Source: Phymorhynchus buccinoides | Taxonomy: Eukaryota > Mollusca > Gastropoda > Neogastropoda > Raphitomidae | Assembly (NCBI GenBank): GCA_017654935.2 | Contig: CM065690.1 | Location: 27,997,411 to 28,061,410, forward strand | Direction: 5' to 3' | Length of the DNA stretch: 64,000 nt | In this document: piece by piece, positions 1-59,552 of the stretch | How the letters are laid out: each line of letters begins with the position of its first letter | Numbering within the stretch: the stretch's first letter is position 1 | Position numbers and translations under genes: made by a program | Notes under the pieces: model-generated | The model's database searches: none | What the model was told of the DNA's origin: nothing | The model's input: only the letters and a program-made list of their open reading frames with translations

Positions 1-861
1 GTCACAACACACACACATACACACAGTCTCACCTTCCGTTCCACCTCATGGGGCAGTCTGTCAGTGACCCCCACCTCGCTGGACATGTACATGAAGTTGT
101 CGCTGGTCACAACACACACACACACATACACATACATTCACACACACACACACTGTCTCACCTTCCGTTCCACCTCATGGGGCAGTCTGTCGGTGACCAC
201 CACCTCGCTGGACATGTACACAAAGTTGTCGCTGGTCACAACACACACACACACATTCACACACACACACATACATTCACACACACACACACTGTCTCAC
301 CTTCCGTTCCACCTCATGGGGCAGTCTGTCGGTGACTACCACCTCGCTGGACATGTACACAAAGTTGTCGCTGGTCACAACACACACACTGTCTCACCTT
401 GCGTTCCAATGTCTCACCTTGCGTTCCACTTCATGGGGCAGTCTGTCGGTGACCCCCACCTCACTGGAAATGTACATGAAGTTGTCGCTGGTCACAACAC
501 ACACACACACATTCACACACACTGTCTCACCTTGCGTTCCACTTCATGGGGCAGTCTGTCAGTGACCCCCATCTTGCTGGACATGTGCACGAAGTTGTCG
601 CTGATCACAACACACACACACACACACACTGTCTCACCTTGCGTTCCACTTCATGGGGCAGTCTGTCGGTGACGCCCACCTCGCTGGACATGTACACGAA
701 GTTGTCGCTGATCACAACACACACACACACACACAGTTTCACCATGCGTTCCACTTCTAGGGGCAGTCTGTCGATGACCCCCACCTCACTGGACATGGAC
801 ACAAAGTTGTCGCTGGTCACAACACACACACACTGTCTCACCTTGTGTTCCACTGTCTCAC
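1..861 (-). repeat. Exon 10 donor-edge tandem array (7 extra copies plus (CA)n)
   Basis: Units of about 105-139 bp each contain, on the minus strand, ~80 nt matching the end of exon 10 ([22 protein letters not shown]), a conserved donor GTGAGA and a (TG)n stretch. Length differences come mostly from the (TG)n. The block GGGCAGTCTGTC (+ strand) occurs eight times including the functional copy. The array runs off the left edge. Substitutions differ between units. Confidence 0.95.
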
Positions 862-47441
<46,580 letters not shown>

Positions 47442-47639
47442 GGTCACCCAGGGAAACCGCACCTAGGGACCTTGACTTCTTGACCTTGGGGGCCGCTCTT
47501 CACCTTTAAGCGTCCTTGTGAACCTTAATTGGTCTACCCTTTTTTTTCTCTAACCGGAATGGTACAGGCTTAGGGATGTTCTGGACTTGAGCAGAACGCT
47601 GAGCCTGGCTGATGTAGCTGACCCTATTCTCCTGCTCAC

Positions 47640-47777
47640 CAGGCTGATGGTCAGTGGATGGTCAGTGGATCGCTTAGTTTGAACAGTCAGTGACTTAATA
47701 CATGGGTCGATGAAGGAAACTTTAACACATGTGGCACGGCACCTGGCTTGGTTATACCCGCCAATGTCTGTCTGTAC
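47640..47777 (-). other. Candidate 5' leader or upstream coding exon of GOGAT
   Basis: A 138-nt segment lies between a strong 3' splice site (pyrimidine tract then TTTCAG) and a good donor (CTG|GTGAGC). One frame is open for all 46 codons and would join in frame to the codons starting at 47462 if the CTAG at 47463-47466 is used. The predicted peptide shows no known motif and two ATGs lead to short uORFs, so a non-coding leader is the more cautious reading. It could also be chance. Confidence 0.3.
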
Positions 47778-47908
47778 CTGAAACAGACAGAAACACAATA
47801 ATAAATAAACAAAATTGTAAAATAATGATACTATCATGGGGGGAACATTTTTTACAGCATGTGGGTGTTGGGAGTGAGCACTGGGGGAGGGGGTCAGTTC
47901 TCTCATTA

Positions 47909-48726
<818 letters not shown>

Positions 48727-48835
48727 CAGAGAGAGTATTAATCATGGAGAGAGAGAAACCAGGCAACAGCTGAACTATAGGTTCATAAGTACTCATGCTG
48801 AACATATTTGAAATGGGATACATACTGTTTTAATG

Positions 48836-48838
<3 letters not shown>

Positions 48839-48903
<65 letters not shown>
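48839..48903. repeat. (CA)n microsatellite
   Basis: Pure (CA)32, followed by (CT)n. Confidence 0.97.
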
Positions 48904-48906
<3 letters not shown>

Positions 48907-49096
48907 CTCTCTCTCTCTTTCTCACACACACATAAGCATGTACTCATGCCAATGCACATGCATAATTTACCACAAAAAAAAACTTTAACAAAAAGAAAAA
49001 ATAAGAATGTTGTGTATATGATAAACTATCACAAATCTCTATTGGTTGAGATGAAAACTGATCTTGGACAAAGCAATCCAAATTAATGTATTCTGA

Positions 49097-49340
49097 TTAA
49101 CCCTTTCATCGCCACTGTCGCCTCTGGGCACCACAATGATTGAACACCCATGTCACTGAAAGGCATCAAATGAGGGTCTGGTATCCAGTGACCTTTTGTT
49201 CTTAATTTTGGGAGATAAGGACAGGCCCTATTTTGTGCATGTCACAGAGGAATTCCCGATATTGCAGACAAAATATTTTCTCTACCCGGGTAAGTTTAAT
49301 GGTACATTTTGGCAGAAGAATGGCTAGCGTTGAAAATTGT
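49097..49340. mobile_element. TTAA-MITE family 1, copy H (right end decayed)
   Basis: TTAACCCTTTCATCGCCACTG at the left; right end decayed to GGCTAGCGTTGAAAA. Confidence 0.85.
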
Positions 49341-49416
49341 CAGTCTAGTTCTTTTTTTCTTTTTTCTACAGCTATCTGAATTAGTATGCAGTAAGGAGTA
49401 TGGTCAAAATCGCTGG

Positions 49417-49835
49417 AGTCAAAATTGAAGGGACTGAAATGTTATTTTGAGGGTGCCAATATTTTGAGTTTAACCCTTTCACCGCCAGCCAATTTTCATC
49501 CAAAAATCTCCATTAAATTTACCTGGGCAGAGATCAAAATCCATCTGCAATACATGTATTGGGGATTCTTCTGTGACATATAAAAAATAGGGTCCAGTAT
49601 CCTTACTTCCCAAAACTAAGACAATAGGGTCTTTGGATAATAGACCCCGATTTGATGCCTTTTAGTGACATAGATGTTAAATCACTGTGGTGCTAAAATG
49701 CGACTTTGGCGGTGAAAGGGTTAAAAAAAATGTCAACATAAAGATTACTAAACTGGGACCCCAAAATTATTGTGAGTTATCCAGTGTTTTTGAGTTACCC
49801 GTTTTTTGAGTTATCAGGATTCCACTGTATTATTA
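49417..49835. repeat. ACTCAAAA dispersed repeat, host of a TTAA-MITE
   Basis: GAGTCAAAATTGAAGGGACT ... and after the insert AGATTACTAAACTGGGACCCC ... GAGTTATCAGGATTCCACTGTA. Uninterrupted relatives lie at 58825-58960 and 63100-63205. Confidence 0.75.
49470..49724. mobile_element. TTAA-MITE family 1, copy I
   Basis: 255 bp, TTAACCCTTTCACCGCCAGCC to GGCGGTGAAAGGGTTAA, inserted in the ACTCAAAA repeat. Confidence 0.92.
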
Positions 49836-50602
49836 TATAATATTAGTCCATCCCAGCAACAATTACCATTCTTTCAAGGGATGAATCAAAACCTGCCTTT
49901 TCACGGCTTACTTCCAGGTTAGTTAACAATTATAATGGACATCTTTTTTATGGCATGCAAGTAAATAATAATGATATGTAACTGATGTCTTAACACTTCC
50001 TTAATTCAACATGTCCTCAAAGAACCTTCTTGCAATTGCTCTAACAATGGATGAGTATGCATGCATCAGGTATTTTTCTAGTTGTGGTGAGGTGGTCTTT
50101 TCAGTGAAACTGAAAGAGGCAGCACCATTAAACTGAAGAAAAACAAAATTCTAAACAAAAAGTCAACATATGTGAAAGGAAGGATTAACAGCACTTCCAA
50201 AAGCAGAAGTTTGTGTACAATAAACAATAGTGAAAATCAATAACAAGGCAGCATAACATCGAAACAGAAAGAAAGTCAAAAGCAATAAAGAATCTTTCTT
50301 ACAACTCAACACTAGTGTTTTCCAGACACACAAGTTTTCAGACACTGGTAGTATTAATTCTCTCTGCGCGTGCCTGTCAGTTGGCTCGCTGCTATTTGAT
50401 GCACCCCGGAATTACCCACACAAAAAAATGGAATTGGAGGCAGCCCGTGGCGTTATTACTTTTGCTTTGAAGCTATGAGGGCCATGGATGGCCCAGGAAA
50501 CATAACTTTCTTCTTGTTTCTCAGGGTCTACAGATTCCATTCCTCACTGATAGTCTGATTCCATCAAGAATATATTTATCTTTGAATGGTGCAGGCTTAA
50601 AC

Positions 50603-50727
50603 TAGACGTCACGTGTCAAAATCATGTTTTTTCATGTTTTCCCTCATATAGCTGGTAACAAATCTTAAGAAATCTTCCAAGCATAAGAGGGAATGTGACA
50701 CGTGACGTGGGGAGTCTTTAAAGGGAA
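50603..50727. mobile_element. CACGTCACGTG hairpin MITE, copy 2, beside candidate promoter
   Basis: Inverted relative to 15447-15563. Termini GACGTCACGTGTCAAAATCA and TGTGACACGTGACGTGGGGA-TCTTTAAA. Confidence 0.85.
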
Positions 50728-50827
50728 AACAAGCAATCCCAGGTATCGGGTCTTGCTCGTCAGAAAAGCTCTGCCTCGCGGTGGCTCGCACAACAGGAAA
50801 CAAAGAAGGGCGAACTGTCTTTCTCAC

Positions 50828-50876
50828 CAGCTGTGATTTAAATGTGGCGCGCGCTCAGCGCCTCCCCTCTTTTATA
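50828..50876 (-). promoter_or_regulatory. Candidate TATA promoter and first non-coding exon of GOGAT
   Basis: On the minus strand TATAAAAG (50876-50869) is followed by a GC-rich stretch with GCGCGCGC and, about 45 bp later, a donor-like CTG|GTGAGA (exon would end at 50828). It is upstream of exon 1 in the right orientation and sits in one of the few CpG-containing unique stretches of the upstream DNA. A hairpin MITE with CACGTCACGTG palindromes lies about 100 bp downstream (50603-50727). No transcript evidence. Confidence 0.25.
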
Positions 50877-51056
50877 TTCCGGTCGCGGGTTTAAGCCGCA
50901 TCCAGATTTCTTGTTCAATGGTTTACAGTCTATGACCACCACTCAGCTCCAATACTCACTTTAAGATTGTCCCTGCAGTGCAATGGTAAGCATGCAGTTA
51001 AAACTGTTGAAAATGAAAATCTCTTCTCTCTCAGATTCCACTTCCTCATTCTCTAA

Positions 51057-51057
<1 letters not shown>

Positions 51058-51089
<32 letters not shown>

Positions 51090-51111
51090 CCCTCTCTGCC
51101 TCTCCCAAGAG

Positions 51112-51178
<67 letters not shown>
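51058..51178. repeat. (CA)n microsatellites
   Basis: (CA)15 and (CA)32 separated by TCCCCTCTCTGCCTCTCCCA. Confidence 0.96.
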
Positions 51179-51460
51179 AAACCTTTAGACATCATTCACA
51201 GTAATAGTCTGTGGTGGTTATGGAATGATGAAAGCATACTCATAGCAGATAAAAATTACGGTATCCCTTTCAAGGACTTCAAAATTCCTATGGCAGTGTC
51301 AATAAAATATTTCCATGTAACCTTGAACTCATTGCGTTTAAGGGCTCAGGAGTCCCTTCAGATTGCAAGCAGGGACAACTTAACCCCCTGTCTGAGTTAC
51401 AGTCATACTCTCATTGCACGCCCACACACACACACACACATACACACCTACCTAGTCATT

Positions 51461-52462
51461 TTTGTCCGTCACCGAAGGTGAACGGACTTTGCGATGGGCT
51501 GGTTTGTATATTTTTTTTATTTTTTCCCCCCCTTTTTCTGTCTGTCCCAAGGATATCTCCCGAACCGCTTGACCGAATCGCGTCCAATTTTGTGTGAAGG
51601 TGTGCCTCCTTAATAGGAAGAGATCGGCGCAAACCATTTTGCCGTCGTGACCTTGACCTTGACGTACGACCTTGAAAACCGAAAATCTATTTTTAGCCAT
51701 ATCTCGGGCACAGATCAACATAGGATGTTGAAACTTGGTATGAAGGTGGTTTGGCGTATGCCCGTTCTGATGATGGCATACCGATCAAGGTCAAGGTCAA
51801 GGTAAAAAAGATCGCTGGAGCCTGAAAATCGGAGGGTCATTTTTTTCTCCTTCTGTCTGTCCCAAGGATATCTTTCGAACGGGTTGATCGAATCACGTCA
51901 ATTTTTGTGTGCTGGTGTGTCACTATGAGAGGAAGGCATCCGCGCAAACCATTTTGCCGTCGTGACGTTGACCTTGAAAACCGAAAATCTTTCAGGGGCC
52001 ATAACTCCCACACCGTTTGTGTTAGAGTCTTCAAATTTGGCATGAAGGTATTTAGGCTTATGCCCGTTCGGATGGTGGCATACCGATCAAGGTCAAGGTC
52101 ACGGTCCGGGCGATCAGTAGGCCTTGAAAGTGGTAGGGGTCTACACATTGGGTTTTAAGCCATATTTTCCACATTTGTACTTGACAGAAGCGCTTCAGAT
52201 TGTGTGTGGTACTGTATACCCTAGAGAAGAAAACATCCGAGCATAAATTATCACCATGCTGACCTTGACCTTGAAGTGTGACCTTGAAAACCGAAATTTC
52301 CTTCTTTGCGCTATATGTTTCTTCTTCAAGCTGTATCTCGTGAACTAGAAGACAGAATCCCTTCCAATTTTGTGTCAGGATGTGACACTCTACGGGGTGT
52401 CGCAAGTGCGTGGCATTGCTGGTGACGGACATGTCTGCCGCTCGGCGACGCCCTTGTCTGTC
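51461..52462. mobile_element. ~1-kb dispersed element rich in GACCTTGACCTTGA
   Basis: Ends TTTGTCCGTCACC and GGTGACGGACATG are inverted. Two diverged internal halves share TCTGTCTGTCCCAAGGATAT, GCAAACCATTTTGCCGTCGT and GGCATACCGATCAAGGTCAA. A degraded inverted relative occupies 54896-55510. No ORF with known domains. Confidence 0.75.
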
Positions 52463-52593
52463 TTTCTTTTCTTAATCAATTCTGTATGAACAAGACAGGG
52501 TTTGTACAGATTTTTCCCATCCAAATTTACAAACTTTTTAAAGACTTCTTAAAGACCTTTCCCACAAAAATAAGGACTGTATATGATGGTAAT

Positions 52594-52594
<1 letters not shown>

Positions 52595-52628
<34 letters not shown>

Positions 52629-52695
52629 GGGTGGCGCTGCGCTTGCGTCGACAATCTTTCCAGATGGGAGCAACCCGAATTTCAAAGGAGATAAG
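52595..52695 (+). mobile_element. (CA)n plus SINE tail fragment
   Basis: (CA)16 then GGGTGGCGCTGCGCTTGCGT ... CAACCCGAATTTCA; same tail as 23073-23130. Confidence 0.65.
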
Positions 52696-53151
52696 TCTCT
52701 GTGACTTGTATATATACAAAAATATCAAACACCAAATGCACAGTGACCTACCAGATTTTTCAGGATTGGTACTGGGGCATTTTGTTCTGAATAGAACTGA
52801 TCGTCAAATAATGTACTGGGAAGGATAAGCTTGTTGATAAAAAATAAAGACTTTTGAAAAACTCTGGAAGATGGCTGTTTTTACAGACTTTTTAAGGGCT
52901 TAAAAATGGGGTGGCGTTTTTTACAAATTTGTACAGACCTTTAAAGACCGTACGAACCCTGCAAGAGATTTCTCTTTTTTCTTGCTCTGAAATGTATAAT
53001 CGTGTGCACAAAAGCTCTTTCAAAGTTTAACTTAAAGGCAATCATAAATTTTAAAGTCAGTTGTGTATATGTCTGAATGTCAGTTAAATGGACACAATGC
53101 TATAACTCTCAACTACCAAGTAGTAATGATAGTAAAGTCATCAATATAAAC

Positions 53152-54003
53152 AAGGGCATCGCCGAGCGGCAGATATGTTCTTTGCCCGTTACGCCCTGTA
53201 CCTGCCCCACCCTGTACCTCCCCTGCCCCTCACATCTTACCCCGCCTGTAACTGCAAAAATATCCTTGCATCCTTTGGGTGATACACATAATTACCCTTG
53301 ACTGGAGTGCACATCCTTTACTGCGGTGCACATCCTTAATCGCTGGGTTGCACACCCTTAACACAGAGACATGTCTGCCGCTCAGTGACATTTAAATCCC
53401 ACGTGGATAGCCCCTGTCCTCCATGGGTCCTTTGGGTAATACACAGGTCTACACACCCTTTACCGGAGTGCACATCCTTTACCGGGGTGCACACCCTTAA
53501 TCAGTGGGTTGCACACCCTTAACACAGAGACATGTCTGCCGCTCAGTGACATTTAAATCCCACGTGGATAGCCCCTGTCATCCTTGGGTCCTATGGGTAA
53601 CACACAGGTCTACACACCCTTTACCGGAGTGCACATCCTTTATCGGGGTGCACACCCTTAATCAGTGGGTTGCACACCCTTAACACAGACATGTCTGCCG
53701 CTCGGCGACATGTAAATCCCACGTGGATAGCCCCTGTCCTCCATGGGTCCTATGGGTAACACACAGGTCTACACACCCTTTACCTGAGTGCACATCCTTT
53801 ACCGGGGTGCACACCCTTAATCAGTGGGGTGCACACCCTTAACACAGACATGTCTGCCGCTCGGCGACATTTAAATCCCACGTGGATAGCCCCTGTCATC
53901 CATGGGTCCTATGGGTAACACACAGGTCTACACACCCTTTACCTGAGTGCACATCCTTTACCGGGGTGCACACCCTTAATCAGTGGGGTGCACAACCTTA
54001 ACA
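53152..54003. repeat. 159-bp satellite, ~4.5 copies
   Basis: Units marked by ACATGTCTGCCGCTC-G-GACAT at 53369, 53529, 53687 and 53846, each followed by ATTTAAATCCCACGTGGATAG and three CACACCCTTAA-type blocks. The marker also ends the 1-kb element (52429) and recurs singly at 54590, 54715 and 54898. Confidence 0.92.
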
Positions 54004-54006
54004 CGG

Positions 54007-54080
54007 AGACATTCAATTCAATTCAATTCAATCATTTTATTGTCTTCACAAGAAGCAAAGAAATTCGCTGCCTGGCATGC
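54007..54080 (-). mobile_element. Retroelement-like 3' end with (TTGAA)n
   Basis: Minus strand: CGAATTTCTTTGCTTCTTGTGAAGACAATAAAATGA then (TTGAA)n. Inserted at the edge of the satellite. Confidence 0.5.
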
Positions 54081-54275
54081 ACATTTTATAAATAATAACA
54101 AGACACGACACAAGTAATGTTTAGGAAGACAACTTAACTAAGACAACCAAACTTTAAAACGCACACACACACACATACATACACACCAACAACAATCCAA
54201 TTAGGCACTGTTCAGACAAATATTAAGCATAAAATTATAAAGAATTACTCGTGAAAGCAAACATTTGGCACTCAG

Positions 54276-54276
<1 letters not shown>

Positions 54277-54311
<35 letters not shown>

Positions 54312-54839
54312 GCACACACACACACACACCTTTGGGCTATCAGTTAGAATAAAATTAATGAGAGCATAAAATTAATAATAAATTAACAAGTGAGCTAAAA
54401 TAATTTATGACAAGTATAATTGAATATTAATTCAGAAATAATAAGAAAAGAAACTAACAAAATCTCCAGGTTTGCTAAAATAAATAATAAAATAAGGGTT
54501 CTTAAAACTATTATTACAAGCAATAAACCAACCATAAAATCACCATAAAGGATGCTATCACAGAAGATGTTAATCACCAGTCTTAAAAACATGTCTACCA
54601 CTCGGCGACATTTAAGCCCCACATGTCACATTTTGTGCTGCAATGTCTTCTACACTCCCTCCCTTGTCAGGGTGCACACCCTTAATTAGTGGGGTGCACA
54701 CCCTTAACATTGAGACATGTCTGCCACCCAGCGACATTTAAACGTCATGTGAAATAAATTCTCCTGTAATGTCTTCTACTCTTTAGTATTACACACACAC
54801 ACACACACACACACAACACACACACACACACACACACAA
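54277..54839. repeat. (CA)n microsatellites
   Basis: 54277-54328 and 54791-54838, with AT-rich unique DNA between. Confidence 0.9.
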
Positions 54840-54895
54840 TTTGGTGTGATTCCATGCAGTATTTCACGAGATATTTAAACACTGAAGAAAACAGA

Positions 54896-55510
54896 AACAT
54901 GTCTGCTGCTCTGCGACATTTTATTACTGGTGCATAATTTATGCACCAATGTATTGTACTCTAAGTATTACACCCTCAAACAAAAATTGAAGGGATTCTA
55001 TCTTCTACTTTTTCTAGTTCATGAGATACAGCTCGGACAAGAAATATATAGCACAAAGAAGGAAATTTTGGTTTTCAATGTCACATTTCAAGGTCAAGGT
55101 CAGCACATCAATAATTTATGCTTGGATGTGTTCTACTCTAGGTGAACCACCACCACACAAAACCTAAAGCGCTTCTGTCAAGGAAAAATGTGGAAAATAT
55201 AGCTAAAAGCCTAATGTTTAGACCCGAACCACTTTCAAGGTCTATCGATGTCCTTGACATTGACCTTGATCGGTACCCCATCATCAGAATCGCCACAAGC
55301 CAATGCACCTACATGTCAAGTTTTAAGACTCTAAGTTCAACAATGTAGGAGTTATGGCCCCTTAAAGATTTTAGGTTTTCAAGGCAATGCGTCAAGGTCA
55401 AGGTCACAACACCAATAATTTATGCATTCTGGCCTTCTTCTCTTGGAGACACACCCACACACAAAATTTGAAGTGATTCTGTAATACATGGCGTAGTATT
55501 TGTTATGATA
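54896..55510. repeat. Degraded inverted relative of the 1-kb element
   Basis: Shares CATGAGATACAGCTC, TTCAAGGTCAAGGTCA, TTGACCTTGATCGGTA and ACAAAATTTGAAG-GATTCTG with 51461-52462 in opposite orientation. Confidence 0.7.
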
Positions 55511-55922
55511 ATTTAAAATAAAAATCTACCAAATGGCTTTATAAGTGTAATAAACAAAAGCTTAGAATTTCTTACAATAAAATTTGCAACCCGGAAAAAT
55601 TCAGGATAGCAGGCTTATTACACTTAAAGTTACAATAAAATAACACACACATTTGAATGAAGACACAGTGTTGTAAAATTCAAGCGAGCTTCTGAATCCC
55701 TGCCCCATCCTAGCCCCTGTCCGTCAAAAATGCAATCTGCTTATGCTTTCATAGTCAAAAGGGCCACATTGTAGCATAGTCATTGGCGAAACTAAAGAGC
55801 CAGCCACACGTCCATTAAAATCGAATTAAAATCGCATGACTGTACGATACTTCAATAATTGGACATGATGCCAAATCCAAGCTCTGTCACGCAGGCTTAT
55901 GCAAGGGGGGGGGGGTGGGGGT

Positions 55923-55925
<3 letters not shown>

Positions 55926-56017
<92 letters not shown>

Positions 56018-56187
56018 GTAGTATAAAGGCATAGGTTCTAATGGTCGCATGTTGTGAATCATGCGTGCTGTGAAACACGAACACGGTGCTGTGAACCACG
56101 TAGACCATGAATAATTGTGCTCAGTATGCCCTCAACAGTTCTCTGGGTCATTGCACTCTTTTTTAACACACACACAGAGGGTAGGGG

Positions 56188-56253
<66 letters not shown>

Positions 56254-56358
56254 CTGGACACAGGGGTGGGGGAGAGAGAGAGACAAGTATACACACACAG
56301 ACTGGACAGAGAGACAGACTGACACACACAGAGAGAGAGAGAGAGACGAGAGAGAGAC

Positions 56359-56412
<54 letters not shown>
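55926..56412. repeat. (GA)n microsatellites
   Basis: 55926-56015, 56189-56245 and 56330-56412; preceded by a G8/T/G run. Confidence 0.95.
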
Positions 56413-56414
<2 letters not shown>

Positions 56415-56720
56415 ATACATAACTGGAATTTACAAAAACGAATGAAAAGTAGTGTTTTACGTCCTCTCGACCCGGGAAGGCACATATGGGACATAGGCTT
56501 TACAAAAACGCAAAACAGATGACCCCTTCAAAGTCACCCTGCTTTGAGTAGACAAGGTGAAGGTCGATGTAGGTCGATATGAAAGAAAAAAAAGGGGGGG
56601 GGGGGGCTCCACAAGTTCTCAGCAAGTAAATGGGGAACAACTTATTTGTTATGCCAATAAAAAAAACAAGAAAAGGGACAAACCCCCCCCCCCAAAAAAA
56701 AAAAATTCACACACTATATA

Positions 56721-56938
56721 TATATATGCGTGTATGTGTGTGTGTGTTTGTGCATGTGTGTGTGTGTGTGTGTGTGCTCTTGTGCGTGTGTGTGTGTATG
56801 CTCGCGAATGTGTGGGTATTCATTGCGTGCATTGATTTGTGTGTATGTGTGTGTGCACGTGTGTTTGTGTGTACGCACATGCGAGTATGTGTGTGTGTGT
56901 GTGTATGTGTGTGTGTGTGAGTGTATGTGTGTGTGGAG
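56721..56938. repeat. Imperfect (TG)n tract
   Basis: About 220 bp of TG/TGCG/TATG. Confidence 0.93.
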
Positions 56939-58500
56939 GGGTATATGTTACTAATAACATAAAATCTTGATATTGAGTTTTAATTCATAAATTATCTGTC
57001 TGTCATTCATTAGCCACTCATTCAAAAAAGATAAGCTCTATGCAACCTATGACGTTTTACATAGCATACGTCATTTTTATTTTTTCATCATAGGTTTTGT
57101 CATTGCTGTTCTTTAACATCTTTTCATAACCTAGTTACCATTCTCTTTTGATTTCTTAACTTGGTCAATGGCTGAGGAAGGCTTTCAGTTTCATTAACTG
57201 ACAATAAAGCCGAAAATTTCTTCATTTTCATTAAAAAAAAGGCTTGTTGTTTTGTGTTCTTTTTTATCATATAGAAATATATATATAATATAGACGCACA
57301 AAAAGTGAAGAAAGATAAACAAAACACCTTCAATATCCCCAATATTTCAGTTTATTCAACTTTCCTCGGGGGACTCCAATGATCGAGTGAAGCCAGGTAA
57401 GTTTATCTTCAGCTAAAATGAGAAGATCTCGCATTCACATCACAACCTAATTTCACATTCAGTGCTCACCCCTCACTTTCTATGCTATACCAGTGAACAG
57501 AACTAACTCATCCTACCCTTGCATTATTCCCTCTATCAACTAACTATTATCTTATCTACTACCCCTATCACCCAACTCCCCAACACCACCCACCCCCAAA
57601 CACACACATGATTTTTGCAAACATCGCCTTTAATTTTGAAATTGAAAAATTGAAATCACATACAACCGATTCAACTTTTATTCCTATAATACATGTTGAA
57701 TTACTCTAAATCTGCATAATTATTATAAATCAGTGTATGTTCGCCTAAAGCATATTGTAGTGAAACCATTATTGACAACAAAATAATGCAAGACGTTTTG
57801 TTTTGAATCAAACTCTATCAAAATTTGATACAGCTAACCAAATGACAATAACATGCACTAATATAATCAAACATATTTAGAATGAAGATTTTTACGTCGA
57901 CACATATATAAAGTCATACTCATAGCATTCTAAAAATCTAAGTTAACTATCCATGTATAATGATTAAGCCTAGTGAATCAATTGTCTCCCTCACGTGAGC
58001 ATAGATTTGTATGGATGCACACACTGACATACATACATCAGCATACACACACACACACATGAGGGTGCACACAAACTAAACTACAATACTATGCAAATGA
58101 GCAGCTGCATTTCAGCATTACTGTTTCTCGCTTCAAGGTGTACATTTATTTTTGCTTCAATAGAAATTCTTCTGTGCACCCAAGCGATCATGCATTGAAA
58201 CACAAACTGAAATGCATTAGCAGACTCTATAGAAAACATGCTCTGTGTGTATATATGTATGTGTGTGCACATACACACACGCACACACACACGCGCACAC
58301 ACACAGAGTAGGCCTGAGTACGGTCTCTTTCACTGGAAATAAGGGGGCAACTTGCAGCATCATGCGAAGTGAATTAATTATTATACGGCCTGCGTTATTC
58401 CATGCGTTAAATTCTCTAACCTTTTTCAACTGACATACAAACACAATACTAATAGTCTACAGTTATTTTGTTATTTTCCTTGTTCCTTTGCAAACACACA
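56939..58500. other. Upstream stretch with no recognised gene
   Basis: AT-rich DNA with short (CA)n at 58045-58062 and 58265-58306; no transposon end, ORF or RNA gene could be supported. Confidence 0.5.
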
Positions 58501-58655
58501 CACACACACACGGCAGGATGAAAAGAAGCCTTGTTAGCTTATTCTTTAACCCTCAATAAAGATCATTTTGACTTGACTTGACACACACACACAAACATGT
58601 ACAAGACTTACTTAGTGAGGGACAGAGAGAGCCAGAGACAAGTGTGTATGTGAGA

Positions 58656-58665
58656 CTCAGAGAGA

Positions 58666-58722
<57 letters not shown>
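58656..58722. repeat. (GA)n microsatellite
   Basis: (GA)n with purine-rich flanks to 58800. Confidence 0.93.
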
Positions 58723-58730
<8 letters not shown>

Positions 58731-58824
58731 AGAAAGGAAGGGAGAGAGGGAGACGAGAGATGCACAAACATAGGAAAGGGAGAGAGGGGAGACGAGAACT
58801 GCACAAACTACTACAGCGGAGAAC

Positions 58825-58960
58825 TGATAACCCAAAAACACTGAATAACTCACAATAATTTTTGGGTCCCAGTATAATAATCTCTATGTTGAAAAGTCTT
58901 CTTAACTCAAAACATTGGCTATATCAAAATAAATTCCAGTCCCTTCAATTCTGACTTAAG
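58825..58960. repeat. ACTCAAAA dispersed repeat, uninterrupted
   Basis: TGATAACCCAAAAACACTGA ... AATTTTTGGGTCCCAGTATA ... CAGTCCCTTCAATTCTGACT. Inverted relative to 49417-49835. Confidence 0.8.
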
Positions 58961-59170
58961 CCATTTTTACTGTAAATGTTAATTGTTATGCACACTTTCA
59001 TATGCAGACACACATACACACACACACATGTACACACACACACATTATTACACATACACAGGGTCAAAGGAGGGTGGACGAACACTACATGCTTTCATAT
59101 TATTCAAATACTTGAAATAGGCACTTGATGATGTGCTGTAGATCAAAGTCCAAAATGGGACTGTATGCAC

Positions 59171-59172
<2 letters not shown>

Positions 59173-59240
<68 letters not shown>
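59173..59240. repeat. (GA)n microsatellite
   Basis: Pure (GA)34. Confidence 0.97.
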
Positions 59241-59244
<4 letters not shown>

Positions 59245-59552
59245 CCACTTTGTTAGCATGTTTGTGTGCCTCTGAGTAGTCTGAGTATGTAGTCTACACA
59301 AGTTTTGTTGACTATCTCTGACTACCGAAGCCTGAACGTAGGCATTGTAGGCTAATTTTCAAAACCAACAGAGCTCTCACACTACAGTGTGTATTCATAT
59401 ATGCAGGCATACAAATTCTAACGCGCACAAAACATTGATGCATCATATTTGGCACCATTTTTAACATTAGCGCATGGTCATGCACAAGTGCATATGCAAC
59501 CCCTCCCCATTCCCATTATTCAAGGTTTCAGTTGTGTATCACATCTCAGTTT

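Noticed and set aside
47442..47462. GTG at 47462 as translation start
   Set aside because: Non-ATG start with no support; ATG at 47441 has a good context and the family N-terminus needs only a short propeptide before the catalytic Cys.
51461..52462. Nuclear-receptor-type GACCTTGACCTTGA regulatory cluster
   Set aside because: The motif recurs as part of a dispersed repeat with copies in both orientations; repeat origin explains it without a regulatory role.
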